64,000 bases of DNA from Archangium sp. Lineage in GTDB: Bacteria > Myxococcota > Myxococcia > Myxococcales > Myxococcaceae. A program made the position numbers and the translations under genes. Of this stretch, positions 22,171 through 34,032 are shown piece by piece. Numbering within the stretch: the first letter of the stretch is position 1; the number at the start of each line of letters is the position of its first letter. The stretch covers positions 1 to 64,000 of the forward strand of contig JAUYRZ010000067.1 in the NCBI GenBank assembly GCA_030695565.1. Direction: 5' to 3'. The notes under the pieces are model-generated. The model made no database searches. It was not told the origin of the DNA and saw only the letters and a list, made by a program, of their open reading frames with translations.

Positions 22171-22655
22171 CACTTCAACGTGTCGACGTACTCGCTGAGC
22201 AGGTCGAGTGACTTCTTCACGTCTCGCCCGCTCTCGCGCGTGGTGAACTCCTGGCGCAGCTTGCTCTGCTTCACCACCAGCGAGAGCGCGGCCACCCGTG
22301 CATCCTTGCCGGTGCCGTCGAACTTGATCGCGAGCGGATCTGCACCCGTGAGCTCCAGGCGAGACGTGCCGCCGCCGCCGTGGTGCGTGGCGATGAGCTT
22401 GCTGCCTTCGAACGAGTAGATGGTGGCCGAGGTGATGGTGGTGCGATCCGCCGCCGTGGTGGTCTCCAGCACCGCGGTGCCCGAAGCGACCAGGCGCAGG
22501 GTCACGAACTGAAGGGGCCCATCCTTCGCGTCGGTCTTCCAGGAGCCCTCCATCTTCTTGAGCCGCTCGAAGGCCGCGTTGGCGTCGACAGAAGGAGCCG
22601 CGACCGGGGGCGCGGCAGCGAGGGACAACGCGATGAGGAAGATGAGCGAGTGCAT
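22170..22655 (-). CDS. Exported small hypothetical protein
   Basis: 161 residues. Signal peptide MHSLIFLIALSLAAAPPVAA, then one beta-rich domain beginning FERLKKMEGSWKTDAKDG. The 'L..meGsW' start recalls the lipocalin-like DUF1579/THAP4-type families, but I cannot assign it. The ATG at 22655 has GGAGG six bases upstream. A longer reading frame to 22862 has no ribosome site and would put the signal peptide internally. Single gene, convergent with ltaE and divergent from the next gene. Confidence 0.85.
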   Translation of the reverse strand: MHSLIFLIALSLAAAPPVAAPSVDANAAFERLKKMEGSWKTDAKDGPLQFVTLRLVASGTAVLETTTAADRTTITSATIYSFEGSKLIATHHGGGGTSRLELTGADPLAIKFDGTGKDARVAALSLVVKQSKLRQEFTTRESGRDVKKSLDLLSEYVDTLK

Positions 22656-22749
22656 GGAGCCTCCAGGAGCGGGTGAGTCTAGGGTGCCGACGCGCTGCGC
22701 CCGCACCAAATTCGCGAACGGAGGGCCCGGGCGGCTACGCTCCCGGCCC

Positions 22750-23394
22750 ATGAGACACCTCCTCATCATTGGTGGGTTGTTGCTCAGCGCTCCGGCCTTC
22801 GCGGAGGAGCCCACCGCGCCCCCGGTCATGCCGACCGAAGTGGCCGAGCCGGCGCTCCCCACGGTGTTCCTCGATCAGGCCCTCAAGGTCGACGACCAGA
22901 ATCACGTGACGCAGGGGCGCGCGCAGGTGCCGCTGACGCCTCGTGAGGTCTTCATGAGACTCGAGCGCACCGACCTGGTGGAAAAGAGTGACGGCCTGGC
23001 GATGCGCAGGAAGTGGCTGATCATCGGGAGCGTCGCGCTCAGCTCGGCCGCCATCGTCGTCGGCAGCATCTTGATCGCCACCGCGCCGAGGCTCGCCAGC
23101 GTCGAGTGCGAGAGTTCGGTCAGCGTCTACAACGAGATCTGCGTGCCCCGCGCGAACGCGCACAACATCTCGGGCACCGTCACCATCGCCACCGGCGTGG
23201 TGGGCGCGTTGTTGATGGCGGGCTTCGCCTGGAACAGCAACCCCGCCGTGCTCGACCGCGATGAGACCGCTGCGTTGGTGAGCAGCTACAACTCGAAGCT
23301 CGCCCGTCAGCTGCGCCGGCCGCCCGCGGGCCTTCGTCTTCTTCCGGTCGTCACGCCCGATGGCGCTTCGCTCACCGCTGCACTTCGGTTCTAA
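22750..23394 (+). CDS. Exported protein with one internal membrane helix
   Basis: 214 residues. Signal peptide MRHLLIIGGLLLSAPAFAEE, a Pro-rich stretch, then a membrane helix (WLIIGSVALSSAAIVVGSIL, about 95-115), a pair of Cys (VECESS, EICVP) and a second hydrophobic segment (TIATGVVGALLMAGFAW). Not recognised. It probably forms a short operon with the TPR lipoprotein that starts 10 bases after it. This layout of repeated small envelope proteins is common in myxobacteria. Confidence 0.8.
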   Translation: MRHLLIIGGLLLSAPAFAEEPTAPPVMPTEVAEPALPTVFLDQALKVDDQNHVTQGRAQVPLTPREVFMRLERTDLVEKSDGLAMRRKWLIIGSVALSSAAIVVGSILIATAPRLASVECESSVSVYNEICVPRANAHNISGTVTIATGVVGALLMAGFAWNSNPAVLDRDETAALVSSYNSKLARQLRRPPAGLRLLPVVTPDGASLTAALRF

Positions 23395-23403
23395 GGCTCA
23401 CTC

Positions 23404-24156
23404 ATGAAGACCCTGCTCATCGCGTTCACCACGTTGGCGCTGCTCTCCTCCTGCACGGATCCCGAGCCCTTCAACGTGGCTCGGGTGAAGGGCAGCGAGC
23501 TGCTCAAGAAGGGCGACTTCCTCGCCGCGGCCGCGGAGTACGAGAAGTCGCTCGAGCTCAAGCCCGAGCAGGACGCCAAGGTGTGGGATCGCGCTGCCTT
23601 CGCGAACATGAAGGGCGGCAAGCTCGATCGCGCGGCCGAACTGCTGGAGAAGAGCCTCGACCGCCGGCCCGATCTCGCCGCCAAGAGCGACACGCTGCGC
23701 AACATCGCCGGCATGTACAAAGAAGGCGGGGACCTCGACGGCGCCGAGAAGTATTTCCAGAAGGCGGTGGTGCTCGACCCGAAAGATGAGCAATCGCTGG
23801 GCTGGTTGGCGTTCATCTCCTCGACGCGGGGTGGGGCGCAGTCGCAGGCGGCCGAGGCGCAGCCGGAGCACCTCAAGATCGCGCTGGAGCGCTACGACGC
23901 GGTCATCGCGATGAACCCCACGAAGGTCGACTCGTTCATCAACAAGCGCATCGTGCTGGTGAAGTACCTCGACCACCTCAACAAGCAGAAGCTCTCGATC
24001 CTGGCGGATGCCGAGAGCCAGAAGGCCGACAAAGAGGCGTACGCGTCAGCGCAGGAGCAGGCGACGGATACGCAGACGCGCATCGACGAGCTCAAGGTGT
24101 TGCTCGACTCGACCAGCAAGACCCTGGGCGAGCTGAACAAGGCCGCGAAGAAGTAG
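23404..24156 (+). CDS. TPR-repeat lipoprotein
   Basis: 250 residues. A lipobox at LLSSC (Cys 18) makes it a lipoprotein with Thr-Asp after the Cys. Three or so TPR units follow: GDFLAAAAEYEKSLELKPEQ, GKLDRAAELLEKSLDRRPDL, GDLDGAEKYFQKAVVLDPKD. After residue 190 a helical coiled-coil tail runs to the end. A scaffold role in an envelope complex is likely; no specific partner is evident. The palindrome at 24171-24196 terminates it, facing carB. Confidence 0.88.
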   Translation: MKTLLIAFTTLALLSSCTDPEPFNVARVKGSELLKKGDFLAAAAEYEKSLELKPEQDAKVWDRAAFANMKGGKLDRAAELLEKSLDRRPDLAAKSDTLRNIAGMYKEGGDLDGAEKYFQKAVVLDPKDEQSLGWLAFISSTRGGAQSQAAEAQPEHLKIALERYDAVIAMNPTKVDSFINKRIVLVKYLDHLNKQKLSILADAESQKADKEAYASAQEQATDTQTRIDELKVLLDSTSKTLGELNKAAKK

Positions 24157-24170
24157 GGTGCCCACCCTGA

Positions 24171-24196
24171 CCCTCTCCCAAACCAAAGGGAGAGGG
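24171..24196. repeat. Dispersed palindrome copy between convergent genes
   Basis: CCCTCTCCC / GGGAGAGGG arms with the loop AAACCAAA, preceded by CACCCTGA and followed by GGATC. Placed between the stop codons of the TPR lipoprotein and carB. Confidence 0.88.
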
Positions 24197-24206
24197 GATC
24201 ACGGCT

Positions 24207-27422
<3,216 letters not shown>

Positions 27423-27486
27423 GAGTGGGCCTGCTATCCGACGTGGCCACGAGACGAAAGAGCTTCTCCGCCTCTCCTCTTGCGCT

Positions 27487-27508
27487 CCCGCTCCCCGAAG
27501 GGAGCGGG
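27487..27508. repeat. Palindrome in divergent carB/TonB-receptor gap
   Basis: CCCGCTCCC / GGGAGCGGG arms around CGAA, with GCTC/GAGC variation on the family theme. Unusually, it sits in a divergent gap, 65 bases upstream of carB, where it could form in the 5' leader instead of at a transcript end. Confidence 0.65.
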
Positions 27509-27617
27509 CGGGGAGCTCACCCATTCGGGGTACCCGCAAGTGACACCCCCGTGACTCTCTGTCGGGCGACAAAAGAGACTTCGCTTCTGGGCATGCGTTA
27601 CTGCGGGCCGCTCCCTC

Positions 27618-29591
27618 ATGAAACTGCGCCTCCTCTTCGGTCTGCTCCCCTCCCTCGCCCTCGCGCAGAACGCCGACGTGGCGGATCTGTCGCTCGAATC
27701 GCTGCTCGACACCCCGGTCGAAGTGACCCGCGACGCGCGCTCCTCACGTGAATCGGCCAGCGTGCTGTTGGTGGTGACCCGCGACGAAGTGCTCTCTTCG
27801 GGCGCGCGCGATCTGCTCGAAGTGCTCCAGCTGGTGCCCGGCTTCACCTTCCACCAGGACGTCCAGGGCGTGGTGGGCGTGGCCTTCCGCGGCCTGTGGG
27901 GCAGCGAGGGCAAGGTGCTGATCATGCTCGACGGCCAGGAGATCAACGAGATCCTCTACACGGGCTCTCAGTTCGGTCACCACATCCTGGTCTCGCAGAT
28001 CGAACGGGTGGAGATCATCCGCGGCCCGGGCTCGGCGCTCTACGGCGGCTCCGCTGAGCTCGCCGTGGTCAACGTGGTCACCCGCGGCGGCAAGGAGCTC
28101 TCGGGCGCCTCGGTGATGGGCCGTTACGCGCAGGGAGAGACCGGCTTTCACGACTGGTCGCTGGGGGCCTCGGTGGGCGGGAAGCACGAGTCGAAGTCTC
28201 TCGAGTGGAGCCTGCACGCCGTGGGCGGTCAGGGCCGCCGCAGCCGGGGCACCTTCGACGACTTCTATGGCAACAGCGCTTCACTCGCTGATGATCAGCT
28301 CGATCCGTTCTTCATGACCGCGGGGCTCACGTACAAAGGGCTCAAGGCGCGGTTGCTCTACGACGACCAGACCATCGGCGCGACGGTGGGCTTTGGTGAA
28401 GCGGTGCCCGGCGCGAAGCTGCGGTTCCGCACCGCGCTCGCAGACCTGTCCTACGAAATGAAGCTGTCCGAGACGGTGACCCTCAAGCCGCGGCTCAACG
28501 CGCGTCTCCACATTCCCTGGCAGAGCCTCGATGACACCACCGACCTCTTCTACGACAAGAGCGCGGTGCGGGTGCTCGCGGGGGTGACCGCGAGCTGGAC
28601 GGCGGCCAGCTTCCTCACGGTGAGCGGCGGCGTGGAAGGCTTCGTCGATCACGCCTGGCTCAACGACACGCGCGCCATCGGAGCGCAGACGACGTTTGGT
28701 GACGACAACCAGGTCTCCTACGGCAACGTCGCCGGCTGGGTGCAGGGCCAGCTGAACACGCCCTTCGTCAACGTGACCGCGGGTGGCCGGCTGGAGTGGC
28801 ACTCGCGCGTGGGCGTGAACGTCGCCCCGCGCCTGGCGCTCACCCGGCAGTTCGAGCGGGTCAACGTGAAGCTGCTCTACGGCGGCGCGTTTCGCAGCCC
28901 GGGCATCGAGAACCTGAACTTAGGGCCCGGCTTGAAGGCCGAGCGCACGCACGTCGCCGAGGCCGAAGTGGGCGTCGAGCTGGGCGACGTCGGCTTCGTG
29001 AGCGTCAACGGCTTCTACACGGCGCTCGTCGCGCCCATCACCTACAACTACGACCTCGTCACCGACGAAGAGAGCTACCGCAACGCGGGCGCCCTCTCCA
29101 CGGCCGGCGCGGAAGCGCTGCTCAAGCTGCGGGGCAGCCGCGGGCATCTGAATCTCTCGTACGCCCTGGCCGTCCCCGTCGTCGCGGAAGATGTCGACAC
29201 CTACCTGCGGCCCGATGGCCGAACCACGCCCACCCTGCTGGGCATGCCCACGCACAAGCTCACGCTGTGGGGAAAGCTGGTGATGAACAAACACCTCTCG
29301 GTCGGCGGCAGCGCGGTGTTCCTGGGCGATCGTTACGCGTTCACCTCGGCGACCGACCTGCTCGACGGCACGGGTCAAATCGGGTGGGTCAAGGAGACCC
29401 TGCTGCTGACCGCCTGGCTCGGGATCGACTCCATCGGGGGCACCGGGTTCTCGGCGCAGCTGGGCGTGGGCAACGTGCTCGACGCACCGGTCCAGTACGT
29501 GCAACCGTACAACGGTGGCCTGGCACCCATGCCGGGGCGAGGCCGGGAGTACTTCGTGCGCCTGAGCTACGCGTTGGAGTTCTTGAAGTGA
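27618..29591 (+). CDS. TonB-dependent outer-membrane receptor
   Basis: 657 residues. Signal peptide [17 protein letters not shown]. The plug domain (about 40-150) has [46 protein letters not shown] and [14 protein letters not shown]. The rest is a 22-strand barrel pattern. The start ATG is preceded by 195 bases shared with carB, with no clear promoter. The substrate is not predictable; the plug is closest to iron/vitamin or carbohydrate receptors in layout. The TGA overlaps the GTG of the YfiR-like gene, so the two are coupled. Confidence 0.93.
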   Translation: MKLRLLFGLLPSLALAQNADVADLSLESLLDTPVEVTRDARSSRESASVLLVVTRDEVLSSGARDLLEVLQLVPGFTFHQDVQGVVGVAFRGLWGSEGKVLIMLDGQEINEILYTGSQFGHHILVSQIERVEIIRGPGSALYGGSAELAVVNVVTRGGKELSGASVMGRYAQGETGFHDWSLGASVGGKHESKSLEWSLHAVGGQGRRSRGTFDDFYGNSASLADDQLDPFFMTAGLTYKGLKARLLYDDQTIGATVGFGEAVPGAKLRFRTALADLSYEMKLSETVTLKPRLNARLHIPWQSLDDTTDLFYDKSAVRVLAGVTASWTAASFLTVSGGVEGFVDHAWLNDTRAIGAQTTFGDDNQVSYGNVAGWVQGQLNTPFVNVTAGGRLEWHSRVGVNVAPRLALTRQFERVNVKLLYGGAFRSPGIENLNLGPGLKAERTHVAEAEVGVELGDVGFVSVNGFYTALVAPITYNYDLVTDEESYRNAGALSTAGAEALLKLRGSRGHLNLSYALAVPVVAEDVDTYLRPDGRTTPTLLGMPTHKLTLWGKLVMNKHLSVGGSAVFLGDRYAFTSATDLLDGTGQIGWVKETLLLTAWLGIDSIGGTGFSAQLGVGNVLDAPVQYVQPYNGGLAPMPGRGREYFVRLSYALEFLK

Positions 29592-30115
29592 GATGGCTCG
29601 TGCTGAGCCTTCTGCTGTTCGCTGGCCAGAGCGCTGCCGCGGAGCGTGTGCCCGACGCGCTGGGGCTGATGGTGATGCTCAAGGTGGTCAGCTACGACGC
29701 TGCGTTCGGCACGCATGGCAGCGGTGAGTTCGTGGTGCTGGTGCCGTATGCGCCGGGCGACGAGAGCAAGGCCACCGCGCTGGCGGCGGTGGGTGGTGGG
29801 CTCGAGGTGAAGACCATCAAGGAGCGCACGCTGCGTTTCGTGCCGGTGCCGACGAAGGATCTTCCGGCGGCGAAGGGCACGGCGGTGTTGCTGTACTTCG
29901 GCTTTCCGCCCGACGCGCTCAAGACGGTGATCGAGAAGACGCAGCGCGAGAAGCAGTACGTGTTCACCTTCGAAGAGACGTCCGTGCATGACGGTGCGTT
30001 GCTCGGCGTGGGCCTCTCGAACGGAAAGCCCCAGCCGTTGATCAACATCGCGGCGATGCGTGGGTTGGGCGCCGACTTCGGCCCGGTCCTTCGGCTGGCA
30101 CGCACCTTCCAGTAG
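29588..30115 (+). CDS. YfiR-like (DUF4154) periplasmic protein
   Basis: 175 residues. Hydrophobic export signal (LVLSLLLFAGQSAAAE), then a domain whose layout (MLKVVSYDAAFG, VLVPYAPGDESKATALA, VLLYFGFP, FTFEETSVHDGALLGVGL, then PLINIAAMRGLGADFGPVL) matches YfiR/DUF4154, a periplasmic regulator family often found next to TonB receptors or diguanylate cyclases. GTG start at 29588, overlapping the receptor stop by four bases. It probably regulates or assists that receptor. The assignment is by pattern only. Confidence 0.75.
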   Translation: MRWLVLSLLLFAGQSAAAERVPDALGLMVMLKVVSYDAAFGTHGSGEFVVLVPYAPGDESKATALAAVGGGLEVKTIKERTLRFVPVPTKDLPAAKGTAVLLYFGFPPDALKTVIEKTQREKQYVFTFEETSVHDGALLGVGLSNGKPQPLINIAAMRGLGADFGPVLRLARTFQ

Positions 30116-30306
30116 CTTCAGGGTTGGGCCCGCATGTCGAAGAGCGGCCAGGACTCCGGCGAGACCACCACCTTTCACTCGGGTCCCCACGTCATGCCCG
30201 CGCTGGAAGGCGACGATCGCGCTCCCGGTCATCGACCTGAAGAGCCCGCGTTCTGCGCTGGCCAACAGCGCGGCGTCTTCCACTCGCGTGAAAACCCTCA
30301 CCCTGA

Positions 30307-30336
30307 CCCTCTCCCAGAGGGCCCAGAGGGAGAGGG
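30307..30336. repeat. Dispersed palindrome copy between convergent genes
   Basis: CCCTCTCCC / GGGAGAGGG arms with a 12-base loop (AGAGGGCCCAGA) that can itself pair, preceded by CCTCACCCTGA and followed by GGATC. It is just outside the preA stop. In the remaining part of the 230-base gap (30116-30295) I see nothing recognisable. Confidence 0.88.
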
Positions 30337-30345
30337 GATCTCATT

Positions 30346-31734
30346 TCAGCTGGTCAGCCCGCGCTTCTTGAGGGTCGACTCCATCGAGCCCGGGTTGATG
30401 TCGCGGCCCTGGGCCACGCGATCGTTCCAGGTCTCCGCATGGCCGATGGTACCGGGCACCTCGACCATCTCGATCGTCCCAGGCACCGGGCAGACCAGGT
30501 GGCACAGGTTGCAGCCCACGCACTCGACGTCGTCGATCACCGGCAGGTGACGGCCCACCGCGCCCGCGGCCTTCACGGGCACCATGGGGATGTTCTCCGG
30601 AATGTGCGTGTGGCCCGCCTTCACGTGCTCTTCATGCGTGCGGCCGGGGATGAGGATGCACTGGTGCGCGCCGTCCATGCAGGCGACGTGGCAGAGGTTG
30701 CAGCCGATGCAGCTGTCCGGGTTGATGCGCGCCTTCAGGTTGTAATTGAGGTCGAGATCTCCCCACTCCGCGTACGCGCCGATGGCCTTGCCGCGCAGCT
30801 CGTTGACCGACTTCATGCCCTTGCTGTCGAGGTAGTCCGACAGGCCCTCGATCATGTCTTCGACGATGCGGTAGCCGTAGTGCATCACCGCCGTGCACAC
30901 CTGCACCGAGGTCGCACCCAGCGAGATGAACTCTGCCGCGTCACGCCAGTTGCTGATGCCGCCGATGCCCGAGATGGCCATGTGCTTCGTCTGCGGGTTC
31001 TTCGCGAGCTGGCTCATCATGAACAACGCGATGGGCTTGACCGCCGGGCCGCAGTACCCGCCGTTGGTCGACTGGTTACCGACGCGCGGGTTGGGCACGA
31101 ACCTGTCGAGGTCGACGCCGAGCAACGACTTGACCGTGTTGATGAGCGAGATGGCCGGAGCGCCGCCCTTGGCCGCCGCTTCACCGGGCTCGTTGATGTC
31201 GCCGGTGTTCGGGGTGAGTTTGATGATGACGGGCGTCTTGGCGTATTCCATCGCCCAGCGGGTGATCTCCTCGAGCACCTTGGGCTCCTGCCCCACGGCG
31301 CTGCCCATGCCGCGCTCGCACATGCCGTGCGGGCAACCGAAGTTGAGCTCGAGACCATCAGCGCCGGTGTCTTCGGCCCGCTTGATGATCTCCTTCCAGT
31401 TCTCGCGCGTCTCGACCATCAGCGACGCGATGATGGTGTGCTTGGGGTAGCGCTTCTTGACCTCGTACATCTCCTTGAGGTTCACCTCGAGCGGGCGGTC
31501 GGTGATGAGCTCGATGTTGTTGAGCCCCATCATGCGCATGTTGCCGTAGTCGTTCGCCCAGAAGCGCGAGGTGACGTTGGTGACGGGGTCGCCGAGCGTC
31601 TTCCACACGGCGCCGCCCCAGCCGGCGTCGAACGCTCTCATGATCTGCGGCCCGGAGTTCGCGGGCGGTGCAGACGCCAACCAGAAGGGGTTGGGCGACT
31701 TGATTCCACAGAAGTCGATGCTCAGGTCAGCCAT
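30346..31734 (-). CDS. preA: NAD-dependent dihydropyrimidine dehydrogenase, catalytic subunit
   Basis: 462 residues. The FMN-binding dihydroorotate-dehydrogenase-like barrel occupies about 1-330, with LELNFGCPHGMCERGMGSAV bearing the active-site Cys loop and TSVQVCTAVMHYG near its end. Two 4Fe-4S clusters follow at the C-terminus: CIGCNLCHVACMDGAHQC and CVGCNLCHLVCPVPG. With PreT it reduces uracil and thymine to the 5,6-dihydro forms using NADH. It lies one base after the preT stop. Length and order of domains match E. coli PreA plus its Fe-S tail. Confidence 0.96.
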   Translation of the reverse strand: MADLSIDFCGIKSPNPFWLASAPPANSGPQIMRAFDAGWGGAVWKTLGDPVTNVTSRFWANDYGNMRMMGLNNIELITDRPLEVNLKEMYEVKKRYPKHTIIASLMVETRENWKEIIKRAEDTGADGLELNFGCPHGMCERGMGSAVGQEPKVLEEITRWAMEYAKTPVIIKLTPNTGDINEPGEAAAKGGAPAISLINTVKSLLGVDLDRFVPNPRVGNQSTNGGYCGPAVKPIALFMMSQLAKNPQTKHMAISGIGGISNWRDAAEFISLGATSVQVCTAVMHYGYRIVEDMIEGLSDYLDSKGMKSVNELRGKAIGAYAEWGDLDLNYNLKARINPDSCIGCNLCHVACMDGAHQCILIPGRTHEEHVKAGHTHIPENIPMVPVKAAGAVGRHLPVIDDVECVGCNLCHLVCPVPGTIEMVEVPGTIGHAETWNDRVAQGRDINPGSMESTLKKRGLTS

Positions 31735-31735
31735 G

Positions 31736-33082
31736 TCACTTCGCTCCCAGTGAGATCAGCATGTCGCGCACGGCAATCTTCGCTTCCTGCACGGCGTTGA
31801 CGACCTCTTTGCCGCCATTGACGCAGTCGCCGCCGCTCCACACCTTCTTGTTGCCGGTGCGCTGCGTCTTCGGGTCGACCGTGATGTTGCCGTGCTTGTC
31901 GAGCTCCACGCCGGTGAAGCCCTTCGCGATGGTGGTGGCCGTGGCCTGGCCGATGGCCAGCGCGACCAGCTCACACGCGACGTGCTCCTCGTGGCCCGTC
32001 ATCGCCTTTCCGTTCTCCGCGCGCGCCAACTTCACGCCCAGCAGCTTGCCGCCGTCACGCTCGAACTCTGCCACCACCCGATTTTCGATCAGCCGCACGC
32101 CGTGCTTCCGGGCGTAGGCGAGCTCGTGCACGTAGCCCGACATCGACTCCACGCCGCGGCGATAGACCATCGCCACGTCGGCCACGCCGAGCAGCTTGAG
32201 CTCATGCGCGATGTCGATGGCCGTGTTGCCGCCGCCGATCACCAGCGCGCGCTTCACGCCCTCGAGGGTCATCTTCGGGTCTGACTTGATCTTCTCGATC
32301 AGCTCGACCGCGCCGTACACGCCCTCCCCGTCTTCACCGGGGGCCTTCAGCTTGGAGTCAGCGCCCAGCCCCATGCCCAAGAACACGGCATCGAAGTCTT
32401 TGAGCAGCGCCTCGGCCGAGACCTCGCCCATGCCAGCCTGGCCCGCGACCACGGAGACCTCGGTCATCAGCTGCACGTCGCCCAGGCCCATCACCCACTG
32501 CATCTCTTCGAGCGCCTGGTTGCCTGACTGTTTGTAGGGCGCGATGCCCAACGAGTTGAGCCCGCCGGGGATGCTCTTCCGCTCGAAAATGACGGCCTGG
32601 TGGCCTTCGAGCGCCAGCAGACCCGCGGCGGCGATGGAGGCGGGACCGGCTCCGATGAGCGCGATCTTCTTGCCGGTGGGCGGCTTCTTCGCGGGCATCA
32701 GCGAGGCCATGGTGCGGTTCTCGAGCGTCTCTTCGGTGGCGAAGCGCTGGAGACGACCGATGGCGATCGGCTCACGGCCCCACGCGTTGTAGACGCACGC
32801 GCCGGCGCAGAGCACCTCGACCGGGCACACGCGCGCGCAGGACGCCCCGAGGATGTTCTCCTTGAGGATGGTGCGGGCAGCGCCGGTGGTGTTGCCGGTG
32901 CTGATCTTGTGAATGAAGTTCGGAATGTCGATGGAGGTCGGGCACGCCTTGATGCAGGGCGCGTCGACGCAATAGAGGCAGCGGTTGGCCTCGGTGACGG
33001 CTTCTGCAGCCGAATAAGCGGGCTTCGATTCGCTGAAGCGCTGCTCGAGGCGGCCGTCGGGCAGCACGGGGAGCGGGTGCAT
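31736..33082 (-). CDS. preT: NAD-dependent dihydropyrimidine dehydrogenase, electron-transfer subunit
   Basis: 448 residues. Cys motifs in the N-terminal domain (CLYCVDAPCIKACPTSID, ASCARVCPVEVLCAGACV) bind Fe-S clusters. An FAD dinucleotide fold (IALIGAGPASIAAAGLLALEG) and an NAD(P)H fold (ALVIGGGNTAIDIAHELKLL) follow. It passes electrons from NADH to PreA in uracil/thymine reduction. The ATG at 33082 has AGGAG six bases before it. preT and preA form one leftward operon; its control region lies in the decayed stretch from 33083. Confidence 0.95.
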   Translation of the reverse strand: MHPLPVLPDGRLEQRFSESKPAYSAAEAVTEANRCLYCVDAPCIKACPTSIDIPNFIHKISTGNTTGAARTILKENILGASCARVCPVEVLCAGACVYNAWGREPIAIGRLQRFATEETLENRTMASLMPAKKPPTGKKIALIGAGPASIAAAGLLALEGHQAVIFERKSIPGGLNSLGIAPYKQSGNQALEEMQWVMGLGDVQLMTEVSVVAGQAGMGEVSAEALLKDFDAVFLGMGLGADSKLKAPGEDGEGVYGAVELIEKIKSDPKMTLEGVKRALVIGGGNTAIDIAHELKLLGVADVAMVYRRGVESMSGYVHELAYARKHGVRLIENRVVAEFERDGGKLLGVKLARAENGKAMTGHEEHVACELVALAIGQATATTIAKGFTGVELDKHGNITVDPKTQRTGNKKVWSGGDCVNGGKEVVNAVQEAKIAVRDMLISLGAK

Positions 33083-33149
33083 CGAAACTCCTGGTTGAAG
33101 GGGTCGAGAGGGTCGCTTTCCGATCTCAACCTGTCAACGTCGGTGAACC

Positions 33150-33407
33150 ATGACGCAGTGGGACGAGGTGACAGCCCTCTTCGAACGTCAGCAGAAGGCA
33201 GGCCGGTTTCCCGGCGGGCACTGGTCGTGCGGCATCGCGGCCAGCTGATGTTGAATGGTGCAACGGGCGTGGCGCGCGGTCACCGCCCTTCCGAGCAGGA
33301 GTCGCCTGTTCCCGGTGGCGATCGTCACGAACGGAAATCGGGGGCCTTACGAGAGCCTCTTCCGCTTCGCAGCCATCGGCAGCGAGATTCGGCGCGCGGC
33401 TGGGTGA
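33150..33407 (+). pseudogene. Remnant of a beta-lactamase-family serine hydrolase (EstB-like)
   Basis: Three in-line fragments in two frames. From an ATG at 33150: VTALFERQQKAGRFPGG. Then, shifted (about 33217-33290): ALVVRHRGQLMLNGATGVARG and HRP. Finally (about 33285-33407): RLFPVAIVTNGNRGPYES and LFRFAAIGSEIRRAAG, then TGA. The first two are the N-terminal and the last the C-terminal signature of class C beta-lactamase-like serine hydrolases, which are about 400 residues long. The SxxK catalytic region and all the middle are gone, so the gene has a frameshift and a large internal deletion. It occupies most of the 440-base gap between preT and the next gene. The rest of that gap (33408-33522) holds only the dyad at 33420. 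Confidence 0.75.
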
Positions 33408-33419
33408 GGCCACGGAAAT

Positions 33420-33464
33420 CGGTTGTGACAACTGGCCGCCCTAATGGCCGTTTTGTCACAACCG
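33420..33464. terminator. Long inverted repeat after the decayed hydrolase
   Basis: A perfect 12-bp repeat CGGTTGTGACAA / TTGTCACAACCG (33420-33431 and 33453-33464), with an inner GGCC...GGCC pair, lies 13 bases after the pseudogene stop. It is probably the old gene's terminator, though a two-site operator for a regulator is possible (TTGTGACAA half-sites). Confidence 0.6.
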
Positions 33465-33522
33465 AATTTGCCTCTCATAGATGAGAAAGGACTGAAGGCT
33501 GTATCTCTGCCCTCTCCTGCTG

Positions 33523-34032
33523 TTGGTGGTGGTGATCGGCGTCTGGCTCCTCGCGCGAGCCCTGTTCTCTCGCCGCCTTCCGATCACGAAAGACCTTCCA
33601 CCTTTGCACCGCGGTGAGCTCGCACGCGGCGTGTTGATCGAGCACGACACCGTCGAGACGCGTACGGGGCCGACCACCAAGAGCATCGGGTTCTTCTCGC
33701 GCTACGGCTGGTACGACCTGCACGGGAAACTCCGCGAGCATCGCAGCGACGATCCGAAGTCGGGGTTGCTCAATCATTCCTTCGAGCTCGAACGACAAGA
33801 CGTCTTTCTCGTCGCCTATGACCCCGCTTCAAGGACCACGTCATCTTCTACGCAGACGGTCCCGCCCCGCCCGTCCAACGCTTGCGGGGGCCGAAGGTAC
33901 AAGGCGAAGAACCCGACCTTCAGGCAGATGATGGCCGCCTGCGGCATCGACGGCGCGGCGATCTACTCCGAGCCGCTTTGCGTCCCTGGCTGCGTGCTCA
34001 GAAGTAGTAGCGGGCCGACAACGTCGAGGTGA
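33523..34032 (+). CDS. Membrane-anchored hypothetical protein, possibly frameshifted
   Basis: The open frame gives 169 residues: an N-terminal hydrophobic anchor (VVVIGVWLLARALF, TTG/GTG start with no good ribosome site) and a soluble part with GELARGVLIEHDTVETRTG and RYGWYDLHGKLREHR. From about 33828 the neighbouring frame reads more naturally (FKDHVIFYADGPAPPVQRL) and would end at 34007, whereas codon use from about 33900 favours the first frame again. This suggests one or two small indels. The tail overlaps the convergent gene ending at 33998. Not recognised. A true protein or a decaying gene are both possible. Confidence 0.5.
   Translation: MVVVIGVWLLARALFSRRLPITKDLPPLHRGELARGVLIEHDTVETRTGPTTKSIGFFSRYGWYDLHGKLREHRSDDPKSGLLNHSFELERQDVFLVAYDPASRTTSSSTQTVPPRPSNACGGRRYKAKNPTFRQMMAACGIDGAAIYSEPLCVPGCVLRSSSGPTTSR

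Noticed and set aside
33126-33431. A leftward 101-codon frame upstream of preT
   Set aside because: It lies over the decayed hydrolase fragments, has no domain, and runs opposite to recognisable protein remnants.
33420-33464. Dyad considered as a CRP/FNR-type operator (TGTGA...TCACA)
   Set aside because: The half-sites are about 27 bases apart, far more than the six-base spacing of such operators; kept as a hairpin.
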